DNA from: Cymbomonas tetramitiformis
Taxonomy: Eukaryota > Chlorophyta > Pyramimonadophyceae > Pyramimonadales > Pyramimonadaceae
Length of the DNA stretch: 64,000 nt
Direction of reading: 5' to 3'
NCBI GenBank assembly: GCA_001247695.2
Contig: LGRX02033437.1
Location: forward strand, 1-64,000
Position numbers and translations under genes: made by a program. Below the pieces are notes generated by a model. It was not told where the DNA came from. It ran no database searches and worked only from the letters and a program-made list of their open reading frames with translations. Of this stretch, positions 10,262 to 21,216 are shown one piece after another (the first letter of the stretch is position 1; every line of letters starts with the position of its first letter).

Positions 10262-12456
10262 AGGAGGAACCTAGCGACTATTTTCGACCAAGCTGCTGCC
10301 CGACATGCAGCCACTCCCGAGACTCCGACGGCAACTGTCCCTCCAGCGGCTGGACCCCTGCGACGTTCGTGGCAGCTGTACGTACTCTGATCCGCACCAG
10401 GCACGACGAGAAGGCCGCCAAGTTTGTCGCCAAGAAGTGCTTCGGTTTGAAGGACGAGCGCTTCCACCATGGTGACGAGAAGAACGTGCACGTCATCTTT
10501 ACCCGCATGGTAGCTGCTCTTCGCGAGGCTTTCGTGGCCGAGGACGAGCAGCTGGGCGACCTCTTTGTACTCGACGACGCCGGCATCACGGTGCGAGAGG
10601 AGAGCAATCAGCTCCTCTTCTCCACCCTTGAGCTCCTCGTGCATCCTTCCAGTCCCGCTTCGGACTGGTTGGAGAGCTCTGCTCAGACGTTTCCCGCGGA
10701 TGGGAAACGGGTTCTGCTCGAGTTTGCACGTAAGCTGCTTCATGCCGACGCACCCTTTCAGGGGACGTCGGACTTGCTGGCAGTTGAGCTGAGCTACGGC
10801 AAAGACCCCAACGACTCGATCATGGACTTCAACGCCGCGCTCGCCGCCGCAAAGCGCAAGAACACCCTGGACGAGGACGACGTCAAGGGGCAATTCATTC
10901 AGGCCATGGACGCCGACTACTACAGGCCTGTGGTGTCGCGGCTCCTGCTGCACGACCAGCGAGCAGCGGTGTCCCTGTTGACCGTTCAGCAGTGGGCCCG
11001 CGAGTGTCATGCGGCTCACGTGCGGGCTGGCACGGCTTCGCCGAAGTCGGCTGCGGTTGGCGGCCACATGTTGCCTGCGAGGTTTGGCGACCCGCCGGGT
11101 GGGCACACTTCTGCGGACGCCGACGTGATGGAGATCCTCCTCGCGTTACGCAAGGAGGTGCGCGTTCTTTCCGACAAAGTCAACGGAAAGGGCTTCACTC
11201 CCCGCGCGGAGAAGCCTCACAACCCACGCACAGGGTTGAAGCACCGCTTCGCGGCCTCTCCGCTCCCGGAGGGGAATTACTCGCAGGGGAATTCGAAGCT
11301 TGTGGCGTTTCATCGTGGGACTGGACAGGCGATCCCGCTTTGTCAGCACTCGACGTGCACGACGGCGCAAGCTAGGCATTGGCACCGCGACTGCCCGCAC
11401 GGCGGTCCACGTGCGGAGAAGACAGCTACTGGGGCGCATTCTTTCGCGGTTCAGGACGTGGAGGGCGACTTCTACGCCGCTGCCTTCCAGCACGCCATCG
11501 ACAGCAACGACGCCGACCGCTTCGACGCGCTATGCTTCTTGGCGGGCGGCAAGCCCTTAATGCTTGAGGACCTCTCCGCCGCCTCCTTCGTTCTGTGTTG
11601 GCGACACCGTTGAGACTCACGCCATCGACGAGTATCTGGGGTGCTGCCAACCCGCTGACACCCGCTTCGGGGTCTGCGCGGTTGGTGGTGCCATGCACGT
11701 CAACAACTTCCAGGTCCACGACAAGATCCTTGACAACGCTCTGGTCGTGCCGCCACCGCCAGCACCGCCTGCCGCTCCGCAGTCGGTGGTGTCCGACGAG
11801 GGCATGTACCCCGTCAGCGCGCTGCACGCCCACGAGCCAGACACGTCCTTCATGGACAAGTTTGCGGTGAGACTTGAGCTCGCTAGCCCTGACCCGCCCC
11901 TCGCGATGCATTGCATGGGGCCCGTGGCACCCGTTGATTCGGTTTCAGTGACTGCGGAGGAGTCCGAGGATGACGACGAGGGTAATCCGCCGCCGCGGCG
12001 GGCATTGGGCTGCGGCAGACCGCCGTTCAGCTTTGGGTATTCCGCCCTAACGTCACTTGCGGTTTGCATGCTCTTCATCGTGTGTGCCGTTGCTGTGCCG
12101 TCGGCCGCTTCAGCCTTCGGTGGTGTTGGCATGGGCGCCGAGGCGGCTCCACCGGTCGGTGGTGTCGTTCACGGACAGCCAGGGGTGCTTCTGGCGCCGA
12201 CAGCAGCCTTGCGCACATCTTCAATCGACGATCGAGGTTTGAGTTCTACCCAAAATTGCCCCACGCATGATTTATCGGCAGCACCGGAGCACACCGACAA
12301 CGAGGTCGGTGGTGCTCGCGTGCTATCGCCCGCAGCTATCCCACCGTTCCGGTGTTGCCAGTCGGCGGGGTGGAACTCGGGCACGGAGATCGACTGGTCA
12401 CGCAGGACGAAATTGACAACGACGACATCGGAGCTTTCTCAATTTGCTCCACCGCT
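10262..12456 (+). pseudogene. Gag-like protein of a non-autonomous LTR element (copy F), frameshifted
   Basis: The translated sequence is clearly homologous to the gag-like ORFs of elements A and B. Shared phrases include ARHAATPETPT, DGKRVLLEFARKLL, RLLLHDQRA and a C-x4-C ... HW-H-R-D-C zinc-knuckle-like motif near 11,340-11,400. The distal half has a proline-rich stretch, a repeated PVAPVDSVSV phrase and a hydrophobic, possibly membrane-spanning, segment near 12,040-12,100. It is broken: a shift near 10,360 and another near 11,590. No LTRs are visible on either side, so the copy is partial. It sits directly against the truncated integrase on its left. Function is inferred to be capsid-like Gag. 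Confidence 0.75.
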
Positions 12457-13293
12457 GTCCACTACCCGGTGGTACATGGGGATGTACCCAGGAGGGTCTG
12501 GGTACATAGCGATGTACCCAAGCTGCGCGATGTGTTTCAATCAATGACTAAATTCATTACTGTGTCATTAATACATGAAAATATATTATCTTAAGACCCT
12601 CCCCAGGGTGCCAATATATCGCAGGACTAATTTTGACTCGATAGTATATCCACTCGCGACGTTCCGAACTCGGCAAACTCAACATTTCATAGGGGCAATG
12701 TACGAGATACCGGCTGCTTTAACCGACATTTTGAGGATCAAGGCGACCTCGGATGAAAATTTTGATAAGACACTACGGAAAGAGCAGGTCGAGAACTTGA
12801 CAACATGGGTCCTCAAATTTTCAAAGGGCCGTCGAGGAGGCAATTAGTATAAGCAAAATTCCAGTCATTGCGGTATAATCGGCCCTTTTTCGGTAAATTC
12901 TAAGAACACATCGAACGCCATGACGTTTGAAGCTGAAACGTTTGGCTGAAACGCCCACCCAATGAATGAGACTTGCTTTTTAGGGTACTACATGATGCAC
13001 GAACGTTAGATTTGGCGATGCTATTGTTTAAGGAGCACATATGAGGCATCCCCATCGATGTACCCAAGGGATGTACCCAAAAATATTGACTTTTCATTTT
13101 CTTTCCGGCGGCATACGGCGGTAGCCGGCGTTTGAGTACACGTGATCAAATAGCCGGCATGCGCGCATCCGCTTATGAGGGATCGGTTTAGGGTATTGTC
13201 AAGACATTTGCCCAAGCGGTCGGTGCACAAATGACACGGGAAAATCTGCATACGTTGGGTACATCGTGATGTACCCAAGGCCAGGTAGTGGAC
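12457..13293. repeat. Possible inverted-repeat element with internal GATGTACCC palindromes
   Basis: GTCCACTACC at 12457-12466 is mirrored by GGTAGTGGAC at 13284-13293. Just inside each end, and again near 13,050-13,075, are copies of GATGTACCCAAG/GGGTACATC that can pair with one another. No target duplication is visible. A forward 90-aa ORF (12575-12847) is not recognisable. The right end abuts kinase-like sequence at the point where the kinase homology stops. Confidence 0.4.
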
Positions 13294-13740
13294 ACACGAC
13301 CATTCCGAAAGCGTGCACGTCCGACGCTTTCGTGGCAACTCCATCCTGCTCGAAGAGCTCGGGAGCATTCCAGTTCAGGGTGCCCCCTCCATTATTCTGC
13401 GTTGCCATCGAGACCATGGAGCCGACAGTAGTGTTCTGCACGTCGATCTTCACTGCGGAGAGGCCGAAATCGCATAGCACAAGCTTGGGCAGCGATCTTG
13501 TTCCCACGGCGCGGCCAGCAGCACGTTGCGGCTTTTCAGGTCGCCGTGGACCACCGGCTGAGCGCAGCCATGGAGATGCACCATCGCAGAAGAGATGCTG
13601 AGCGCCATCTGAAGGTACATATCCTGTGTCATGTGCACGTCGTCATCGCGGAGGAAGTCGTCCAGGGCTCCTCCGGAATAGAATAGAAGGACAAGTCCGT
13701 ACTCCGGAGCGTCAAGGACGATACCATACAGCGGACACAA
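13294..13740 (-). pseudogene. Protein kinase domain fragment (TKL/Ser-Thr type)
   Basis: On the minus strand the translation reads LYGIVLDAPEYGLVLLF (hinge region), HGDLKSRNVLL (catalytic loop HxDLKxxN; here HGDLK, as in some kinases), CDFGLS (metal-binding DFG), GGTLNWNAPELF (APE motif) and ASDVHAFGMV. That is the C-terminal half of the kinase fold in correct order. The frame shifts by one base between HGDLK and DFG (13,450-13,507). The N-lobe is missing at the 13,740 edge next to an LTR-like sequence. The C-lobe stops at 13,294 against the element described above. Clearly a dead fragment. Confidence 0.85.
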
Positions 13741-13761
13741 GCTCGATCACAATTTAAATTT

Positions 13762-13956
13762 TGCTGGATGTGACACCCCGTGTGTGTCACAGTCCTCTGT
13801 CTGTACTAGTACTCCGTACAGTACGGCTGTCACAGGTTTAGGGTTTCCGGCTTAAGCCGAGCGACACTCAATCTAACTTCACTTCTTATGTTATCTTAAG
13901 TGTAAGCATTATGTGTTCTCACCACCTCAATATATAGTCAGCACTATATATCCCAC
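13762..13956 (+). repeat. Solo-LTR-like sequence
   Basis: Begins TGCTGGATGTGACACCCCG and ends CCCACA. The start closely parallels the LTR starts of elements A and B read on their own strand (TGCTGGAAGTGACGCCCCG; TGCTGGATTCAGTGACCCG). Like the B LTR it contains a GTACTAGTAC/GTACAGTAC cluster. Length 195 bp compares with 172 and 192 bp for A and B. No second copy and no convincing TSD, so probably a solo LTR. Confidence 0.5.
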
Positions 13957-15664
13957 AATTATAGCATCACTAATGACGGTTGCATCCTAATCCCAACAGG
14001 ATTCATTATCGAATATAACGACAATACAGACCCGCCCTCTACTGTTCTTGCTAAAGTCAATGATATAAATTCACACTATGATTACATCTCAGACAGACAG
14101 TATGAGACCATTATTGCCAGAATGAAAAACAGAACTGCGGAAGAAGAAAGTGAATACAGCTGCCCCGGCGACTCAGAAGAAGAATCTACTCCCCTCCGCT
14201 GAAAAGAACAAACAAACGGAGGATTATGATATGGCAAGCGATGGTTCCCTATTTGCTAGTAAAAAATCAGCATGCAGTGGTGCAGCATATGCCATAAAAA
14301 ACTTTGACAACGGAATGCCATTAGTTCGGAAGATGAATATCCCCCCCTCAAGAGCTTTCACCGCACCGGGGCTATTTTTCAAGGAAGATATCCAAAACCC
14401 TAGTAGCACATCTGCTGAAATTGCGGGACTACAATTTCTACTCACAGAACAAAAAGAAAAACTTCTCAAATCCATGACTCCAATGGTGCATGCCATTGAC
14501 TCCATGGCCGCAATATCTGCTGTAATAAAGGATGGCAGATCCATGAGTGCCCGTGACAAATTACGTGAAGCTAACCGCAGAGATGTGCAGGCTGTCTGCC
14601 TACTACTAGAAGAACTTGGTTTCTACAGTGAAGGAGACCACGGTAAAATTATCCTCACATGGATAAGGGGTCACAATAATGACAAAGTTCATGACAGAGT
14701 GGACCGCACTGCCAAAAGAGCCTCATTCAGAGGAGGTTGTTTAGACATCTCTCGCTACGACCCCGCCGAGGAACTACCTTTCTCATTGTTCTTTTTCGAG
14801 GTTCCTATCTTAGGTGATATTCGCAGTCACATCAGAAGAATTCAACGTCTCTCACACTATCATAACTGGAGAACTCTACAGTCCCAAGGAAAGTACTTGA
14901 GGATGCTCAATGAGAATAGCATCACCCCCACTAAAGACATTTCCAAAATCACACCTAAAGCTTTCACTGCTTCTAGAAGTAGAGAACTCCTGGGTCTCCA
15001 AGCCTCTCCAGCACGTTCATTTAAACTAGGGGAAAACGTAACTGAAAACTGCCCCTACTGCCAACAGAATACAAAATGCACCTTCGAACACATCCAACTC
15101 GAATGTCCAGGACATAATAATAGTTTGAATAATCTTAGAATAACCCAGGATGCTGAACTGAGGAAAATCATTGCTGAAGAAATTTCAGAAAAGCCTAAAC
15201 TCCTAAACCCTGGTGTAGGTACCGCATATATCAAAACACAGCCATCGAAACTTTTCCCTCTTGCTGACCTAAGACAAGAAATGAATGAGGAATTATATTT
15301 ACACGCTCTTCCGGAAGCTAGCATGTATCGACCATCAAATTCAAAAAAGAATACCATTGCTGTGACTGCCAAACCAGAAATGGACCCTGTCACGGGAACA
15401 ATTAAATATCCTGATCTCCAATATGTCCAAAGGAAAGAGTTCTGGAAACTTTTAGCTTGGCACCGTCTTTCCAACAAGGCAGTTCCATGCTCACTTTCGG
15501 AGTACTCGAATAGAGCACATGATATTCATGAAGCACTCAATGCATGCAAGTTTGAATCGGGCGATCCGAAAAACTGCTACGCAATAAGAAGATGCCTCTT
15601 AGATATTTTGGTGGATGACAGAAACCTTGACAAAAACGGTGTGAACTCTTCTCCAATCCACTAA
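13957..15664 (+). pseudogene. LINE-like retroelement C-terminal fragment with RNase H and CCHC motif
   Basis: The 14150-15664 frame opens with an RNase H domain: DGSLF (first Asp, near 14,245), SAEIAGLQFLL (Glu, near 14,415), IDSMAAI (Asp, near 14,500) and WIRGHNNDKVHDRVDRTAK (His/Asp, near 14,660). About 110 residues later comes a C-x2-C-x8-H-x5-C cluster (CPYCQQNTKC ... EHIQLEC, near 15,050-15,105), a finger common at the C-terminus of non-LTR retrotransposon proteins. Upstream, 13,990-14,210 has a related acidic frame that must shift one base to join. No reverse transcriptase is present, as expected for a 5'-truncated LINE copy. Two further ORFs follow and may be part of the same element. 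The exact clade is not resolved. Confidence 0.6.
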
Positions 15665-15711
15665 ATGCCCACCCTAGAATCCACTCGAGAAGTTGCATAC
15701 CCACCGCAAGA

Positions 15712-16278
15712 ATGAAAAAAGCCCTCAGGCCTTTCTGCCATCATGGGAAAATCGGCTTTGATGGTCTCGCTTGGGATGCCTATGTGGACCCGATAACAGG
15801 CATTGGCAGAATCGTTTATGGAAACCCTCCTTTCGATGGGAAAGATAAGGGGAAATTTTCGGCGGTTATGTCCACCTTGGAAATGGGCCATAAAGCGGCC
15901 AACACTGTCCCTGGATTTTCAAGAACATGGATCCTTCCGCTGTCCCCCAAAAACCAAAAAAAATGGTTTGATAAAGGCTTTAAACTTGTTTTCAGATTCC
16001 CGCATAACACTATCCCATTCATCCCACATGGTTATTGGACGAGTGATGACCCCTACGTTCTCCCAGGTGGTGGGTGCTATGAAGATGACTTTTCGGATGT
16101 TGTCATTATAGCCATAGACAGTGCACCTTGTGACATCCAACCAGCCTTTGACTGGAGGTCTACGCAGAAAAAGATTGCCAGATGGTTTCTTAACGTCCTT
16201 CCCAAATCTAAGGTCACGAAGAAGAGACTAGAACACACAGGAGTTACAGTAGTCCCGATATTTGGAAAGAAGTTATGA
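15712..16278 (+). CDS. Methyltransferase-like ORF (NPPF motif), probably part of the retroelement
   Basis: A 188-aa frame beginning MKKALRPFCHHG contains AWDAYVDP, then VYGNPPFDGKDKGKF, then RTWILPLSP. It resembles the D/NPP[YF] adenine-methyltransferase motif with a downstream hydrophobic strand ending in P, as in Dam-like or PCIF1-like domains. It starts 47 bases after the RNase H ORF. Its stop overlaps the next start (ATGA at 16275-16278), suggesting coupled translation in one transcript. Unlike the copy at 9 kb, the NPPF motif is intact. Substrate is unknown; RNA cap or DNA adenine are both possible. Confidence 0.5.
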   Translation: MKKALRPFCHHGKIGFDGLAWDAYVDPITGIGRIVYGNPPFDGKDKGKFSAVMSTLEMGHKAANTVPGFSRTWILPLSPKNQKKWFDKGFKLVFRFPHNTIPFIPHGYWTSDDPYVLPGGGCYEDDFSDVVIIAIDSAPCDIQPAFDWRSTQKKIARWFLNVLPKSKVTKKRLEHTGVTVVPIFGKKL

Positions 16279-16595
16279 ACGGAAGAGACGAAGTACTCCC
16301 CTCTTCACTCTGTCCATGGCCCACTCAAGACCCTCCTTATCATCAGAGTGATAACGAGTTCTATTATGGTGGCCACTACGACACGACAATCACCAATACA
16401 AATTCCAAGTCCTTCATGAGCACCGTGAAATGGCCCAAAGCTCTTCTTACACTCATGGGATACCTACCCCCTCTTTTTGGTACCGTCCTCAACACGATAG
16501 GTGTTCCTCGTGTAAAGATTAAACCACTTCTCAAAAAAAACTTTCAAGAATCTGCAGGCAACACACCAAAAACAGCCGAGACGTGTTTCAGTTAA
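16275..16595 (+). CDS. Unknown 106-aa ORF overlapping the previous stop
   Basis: Starts with the ATG of the ATGA overlap and ends at 16595. The protein is polar with several Pro and Tyr residues and no recognisable domain. The overlap and shared strand suggest co-translation with the methyltransferase-like ORF. The retroelement seems to end near 16,740, without a poly-A tail. Confidence 0.4.
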   Translation: MNGRDEVLPSSLCPWPTQDPPYHQSDNEFYYGGHYDTTITNTNSKSFMSTVKWPKALLTLMGYLPPLFGTVLNTIGVPRVKIKPLLKKNFQESAGNTPKTAETCFS

Positions 16596-16953
16596 ACACA
16601 ACCACCACCTTAAACACTGACCCACATACAGTTGACATCTCAAGTAATGAAACCATGACAGAAATAGAAGCCGTTCAACAGTCAAATGATTTCCTTCAAA
16701 CCCTCTTACAATAATTTTCAAAGACGTGCAATATAGGATAGTGGGAGCCGGGAGTAAACTCCCGGCCCCAACGACCCAAAGGGGAGGGGCCGACCCCCCC
16801 TCCCCCCCCTCTCCGTCCCCGCCCACCCGCCACCTCTCTCAACGTCTCCAAAACCCCGAATTCTTCGACTTCCCTCCCCACCACTCAGATTCAGCCACCC
16901 CTCCACTTACCCGGCCACGGCTGCTTCTCCATCTTCTAGAGTTTTTTGCCTAG
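16596..16953. other. No gene; C-rich spacer
   Basis: The end of the LINE-like unit followed by a strongly C-rich stretch (16,790-16,830). Frames on both strands are low complexity. Element D is inserted at the right edge (TSD at 16954-16958). Confidence 0.6.
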
Positions 16954-16958
16954 CACTT

Positions 16959-17202
16959 TCATGGAGAGACATACTTTCGCCCCCCCCATGACTGGGGGTG
17001 ACTGTCTCTTCATGTGTCACACCTCGCCTTGTGGTGTCACTTGCATCTTGCCCGGCATCAGTTCCGACAGATAATAAAACCACCAAGTTATTTTATTATC
17101 TCATCTTTAACTGTGACACTCCGGGTTTGCATTGTCTGCTTCTTGAGTTGTTGTGACCCGCAAATATATCCACCCTTTGCATATATTTTGCTGTTCACAT
17201 CA
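16959..17202 (+). repeat. 5' LTR of element D
   Basis: 244 bp, TCATGGAG to CACATCA, matching 18390-18633. Contains a run of seven to eight C inside a self-pairing CCCCCCC/GGGGGTGACTG block and a GTGACACTCCGGG motif. Confidence 0.9.
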
Positions 17203-17654
17203 GGTTATGGTCCCACCACTGGCAGGCTCACCCGTTCGGTTTCGCTTTCTCGGATCCCACACCCTGTGCGGTTCACACGCCCCCTTGGCTTCGTGATTTG
17301 GCGGCGAGCACCCTTGTCCTCCGCGCCTTTTTCCATCTTCACCCCGGTGCCCCTATACCATCGCGGGACATTCTTCGAGTACCCTGTCCTCGACCCGTAC
17401 GCTTGTTACAACGCCCGGACACTTTCGAGCACCTTTGTCCTCGACAATTTTACTTTGCGCTCTGGCCAGCAGCACCTCAACTGCAGCAAAATTGGCTTAT
17501 CGCACGACGTTTTTGACGTCATTACCGTCTTCCCTGCGGGAATCTACCCCATATTGACTTTTCCATCGTTCGATTCGGTTATTTTTAGCGAAAGTTACGT
17601 TTTCGCTTGGGAACCCTAAGTGTTGGGCTCCAGATTTTACAGCTCGCAGCGGCC

Positions 17655-18149
17655 ATGGCTTCGTGTCGTCAGCGTTCGCGCATTTCTGCAGTTGCCTCCG
17701 CGCTGCACGTGATTCGACGACGAGAACTTACCCCTGGCTACAATCTGGTGGTGTCTGGTGGTGCTCATGCACCAGACACCAAAATCGAGTCCATCAACCC
17801 CATCTTCGACATGAGCTTTGACCACTACGTGCTCACCCCGCAGCATCCTCCACTCTTCCATCCACCCTGCGTGCCCCTTGGCCATTGCCTGGTGGTGTTT
17901 GGTGGTGTTGCATCCCTCGTCCCACCGCTTTTCCTCTCTGCTTTCGCACTTGTGTGCGGCGGAGTGGAGCCACACCGAATTTTTCCACCTTCGCCCCCCT
18001 CGGGGTGTCCACGTCCCCGCACTCGCCCTGTTGGTACCACACATCGTCGCACCGCATCGCGTGGGCGTTGGATGACGACGTCCTGGCGGCGCTCGACTTC
18101 GTTCACCATCGAGAGCTACGCCGCCGTCCACCCTCGATTACTGGGCTAG
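17655..18149 (+). CDS. Internal ORF of element D, unknown
   Basis: 164 codons from ATG at 17655 (MASCRQRSRI). The related copy E has the same layout on the opposite strand (MATERQRARL), with shared phrases LVVSGGA[HY]AP, PPLFHPP, CLVV[FC]GG and LSAFALVC. The repeated DNA word TGGTGGTGTCTGGTGGTG explains part of this. Conservation of frame in both copies over about 100 codons hints at coding, but it is not recognisable. It might be a remnant of Gag. Confidence 0.4.
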   Translation: MASCRQRSRISAVASALHVIRRRELTPGYNLVVSGGAHAPDTKIESINPIFDMSFDHYVLTPQHPPLFHPPCVPLGHCLVVFGGVASLVPPLFLSAFALVCGGVEPHRIFPPSPPSGCPRPRTRPVGTTHRRTASRGRWMTTSWRRSTSFTIESYAAVHPRLLG

Positions 18150-18389
18150 ATTCGCCGGCTGGCCTGTGGGAGTAGTCCTCCCCACAGCACATGCATGGGC
18201 ATAAGCCCCTAGAGCACGCATCTAGAGACCAGCGAGGCGGAGCCGCTCTAGCTGGGTTGAAAAAGACCTCTTAGGGTCTCAAAAGATGCTTGTTTCTTAG
18301 AGTTTTGCCTCTGTGGCCAGCCGTAGGATGCTAGCCCCGGCCTGGCTAGCTTGCATCGTGACACCTCACACCTTCGGGGTGAGGTGGTG

Positions 18390-18633
18390 TCATGGAGAGA
18401 CAGACTTTCGCCCCCCCCATAACTGGGGGTGACTGTCTCTTCCTGTGTCACACCTCGCCTTGTGGTGCCACTTGCATCTTGCCCGGCATCAGTTCCGACA
18501 GATAATAAAACCACCAAGTTATGTTATTATCTCATCTTTGACTGTGACACTCCGGGTTTGCACTGTCTGCTTCTTGAGTTGTTGTGACCCGCAAATATAT
18601 CCACCCTTTGCATATATTTTGCTGTTCACATCA
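18390..18633 (+). repeat. 3' LTR of element D
   Basis: 244 bp, near-identical to 16959-17202. It is preceded by the UUCG-loop hairpin at about 18362-18389, which doubles as the presumed polypurine tract. Confidence 0.9.
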
Positions 18634-18638
18634 CACTT

Positions 18639-19130
18639 AGCTTTTTCTCTAGATGTCACCCCGCTAATAGGCGGGCCGAGCCCCTTTTTGTGGGCGCGCT
18701 GTAGCAGAGGGAGTAGCCCCTGGTGTTTTCACTAGCCTGCTTTGCAGGGATACTGCACTCTCAGGACTTTGTCCCCTTTGCTAGCGTAAATGTTTTATCA
18801 TTATTATTATTATGATAAGAGTAGACTGAAGACTCGGAGCAGAAGCTCGTGCGGACTGCGGATGCGGAGTCGTTCTCTGCCAGATTGTCTCATGGCGATG
18901 GGGTCATGCTGTTTTCGCTTTTCGTTTTCCTAATAGATAGTTTGAAACACATACAGGGTAGAATATTCTGTATATCGATGTTTTAATACTATCGCTGTAA
19001 GCAAAAATATGAGGCTGAAACCGTGAGATATGTGACTGTAAAAGATATAACATATGAGAGTAAGAGAGTCTAAGTAGCTTATGCTACGTGCGCTGTGTAA
19101 AGTTGTACGAATACGGCTACGGTAATGCTC
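18639..19130. other. No gene seen; insertion target region
   Basis: Short unique sequence between elements D and C with a small ATT microsatellite near 18,800. No convincing ORF. Confidence 0.6.
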
Positions 19131-19135
19131 GAGTG

Positions 19136-19390
19136 TAACAGAGACGGTGAAACAACGGTGGGTATATTCGACGACGGTGGGATATACGCGTGTTGTCAGT
19201 CTCCACAAACTCTGTGAAGCTGGGACGAGATGCTCGGGTGGTTTCGCAGTCTAAGATGCATGAAAATAAAATACAGGGGTTTTATTTTCCCCACCACTGA
19301 TGACGGAGCTGACCTGGCACCTGGGGTCGAGGGGTGACAGAAAGACCAGGGCTCCCTCCCCCAGGGGGGGGGAAGTCTGTGTCTCCGTGA
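19136..19390 (-). repeat. 3' LTR of element C (intact)
   Basis: 255 bp; the only differences from the split copy are a base or two in the G-run and a few substitutions. Confidence 0.9.
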
Positions 19391-19655
19391 CACCACCTCA
19401 CCCCGAAGAGGTGAGGTGCCAGATCAGGCATGCAAGCCAGAAAGCCCTAACCCTAAAGCATACAGATAGTTACAGGCCCAATGGGACCTTTCTCAGTCCA
19501 ACTAGTGGCGGATCCCCGCTCGGGCGTTGGCCCGGAACAATGTACAGGCTAAGGAGTCAGGCATTGGAAGTTTCAGGTCACCGACGAAGTCTAATGCACA
19601 TATGAGGCCCACACATGTTGGCACCGGTGATTGGCGGCGATGTGGAACTCGATGC

Positions 19656-21216
19656 TCAGTTGGAGTTGCTGGCAGACCCGCTCATGGACGGAATCCAAGG
19701 GGTGGTCCGAAAGGCCGGCCAGTCAACGTCATCGTCCTCGTGCTGCACGATGGAGAGCGCCGCAGGCGCGTCGTGACCGCCCTCGTCGTAGGGCGTGGGT
19801 GCCCCCCGGGGATGGTCGATGCCGCGATGCGGAGGCGGTTCCACCGAGAAACGGACAGACAAGGCGGCCGCATCAGGTGGAGGAGCAACATCCTGCGGTG
19901 CAGGCTCGAGCGCGCGGAGGGCGTGGGCCTGTGGCGCGTCCGAAGGCGGCCATGCGGACATGGAAGGGGGCTTGGGTGGAGCACGAGGAGCGAGGGCGGG
20001 AGCACGCCCTGGTGCGAACGCCTGGACGCACACGTAGGGGCAGATGCCGTCGGTGTCTATGTGGCCGGTCGTGACGGCCCACAGGCGGAAGCACGTCACG
20101 CACGGCATGCCGGTGCCGTCCCAGACGAGGTAGCGCCCGCCGGTCTCGTTCTTCTTCCAAGAAGTTCCCTCGGGCGGGATGAACTTGCGCCTGCCGATGG
20201 GCATTGAAGGACCCGGCAGGCTCCTTCCCGCCACCACCACCGACCGGTGCGGGTAGCACCACCAGACGCCGGCAGAGCAGGCGCGGAGAGTCGGGCAAGG
20301 GCGGACTCATCACGGAAGATCTTTCCAAGCCGCAGGGTGAGGGAGGCGAAGGTGAAGTTGTGGCGGGTGCCAAGTTCGCGCAGCACCACCAGATACAAAG
20401 GTGTGACGTAGGGGGACTTGGCCGCGGACGATCGGAGGACGGTGTACAGGTCCTCCACCAGGCTGCGGTCGGAGTAGTCAGAGTGCAGCCGGCGATGCTT
20501 GTCCGCGAGGGTGCGCACCGGACAGCCAGTTGGGGGGCGGGCTCGATGGTCTCGTCAATCACAGTCGAGCGAAGGCGGACCCAGAAACGATGGGTGTCGG
20601 GGTCGCCAATGCCTTCCACCTGGTAGCGCAGGCGCTGTAAAGCGCAGCGCCCGTCGTGCGGGAAAATGTCGGCGGACTCCTCGTAGAGGGAGAGCGCCAT
20701 GCCGCGAAGTACAATTGGGAGCACAGTAAAAATAAGCTCGTTGATGGTGTAGTGGTAGGACTCGTACTCGAAGTCCAGATCCAGAAGCTTGAAGACCTCG
20801 TCGCGGGAAATCGGACCGAAGACGTGGGACATGTTCGCCAACAGGACGGCGAAGTCAGTCTCGGAATCAGGTCCATCCAAGGAGAGGCCCACGTTCGACT
20901 TGAATCCATGGGAGCGAAGGAGCTTGGCCAGCTCCTCCCCATAAGCGAAGGCGTAGTCCAACTTCTCAGTGAATTCAGCACGTTGAGAAGCTCGTATAGG
21001 CGTGGATGTCCACACGCCGCTGTTGTGATGGAACTCGACAGCAGTGGGTGAACGCGACACCGGCGTAGGGCGGGTAATCAGCGTCGACATGGGCACCACC
21101 GGGTCGCCAGACGAATCCCCAGACGGACTGGAGGCACTGGGGGTAGGGGAAGCCCCGCCCGTGGGTCGTCGGGCAGCGCGAAGGCGGCTGGCAAGCGTGA
21201 TGCGCTCCGCAGACAT
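19656..21216 (-). pseudogene. Gag-like protein of element C, frameshifted
   Basis: ATG at 21216 (MSAERITLASRL) gives a frame with FTEKLDYAFAYGEELAKLL, HTI-type helices and a DGR...LQRLRYQVEG segment that parallels the DGKR..LLE core of the A, B and F proteins. The frame shifts near 20,520 (continuing TLADKHRRLHSDYSDRS) and again near 20,240, after which a C-x2-C phrase (MPCVTCFRLW) and a proline-rich tail run to 19,656. It is the shortest and most diverged of the four gag-like proteins. Role inferred: capsid protein of a non-autonomous element. Confidence 0.65.

Larger units (their letters stand above)
16959..18633 (+). mobile_element. Small non-autonomous LTR retrotransposon (element D)
   Basis: Two 244-bp direct repeats flank a 1.19-kb interior. 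The 5-bp target duplication CACTT lies at 16954-16958 and 18634-18638. The LTR starts TCATGGAGAGACA and ends TTCACATCA. Directly after the 5' LTR (17203) is GGTTATGG, complementary to the anticodon region of initiator tRNA-Met, suggesting copia-type half-tRNA priming. Just before the 3' LTR is a hairpin (CACCTCACACC-TTCG-GGGTGAGGTG) ending GGTGGTG. The interior holds one ORF (17655-18149). No protease, RT or integrase, so it needs a helper. The two LTRs are about 97% alike, so it is fairly recent. Confidence 0.9.

Noticed and set aside
10168..11106. 312-aa minus-strand ORF
   Set aside because: Antisense shadow of the gag-like copy F; no motif.
13450..13740. Functional kinase gene
   Set aside because: Only the C-lobe part, with an internal frameshift and both ends cut by repeats.
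19441..19460. CCCTAACCCTAAA as a telomere repeat
   Set aside because: Only two units; not an array, and inside element C.
20096..20981. Minus-strand Arg/Ser/Pro-rich ORFs overlapping the element C gag
   Set aside because: GC-rich alternate-frame shadows of the gag-like frame.
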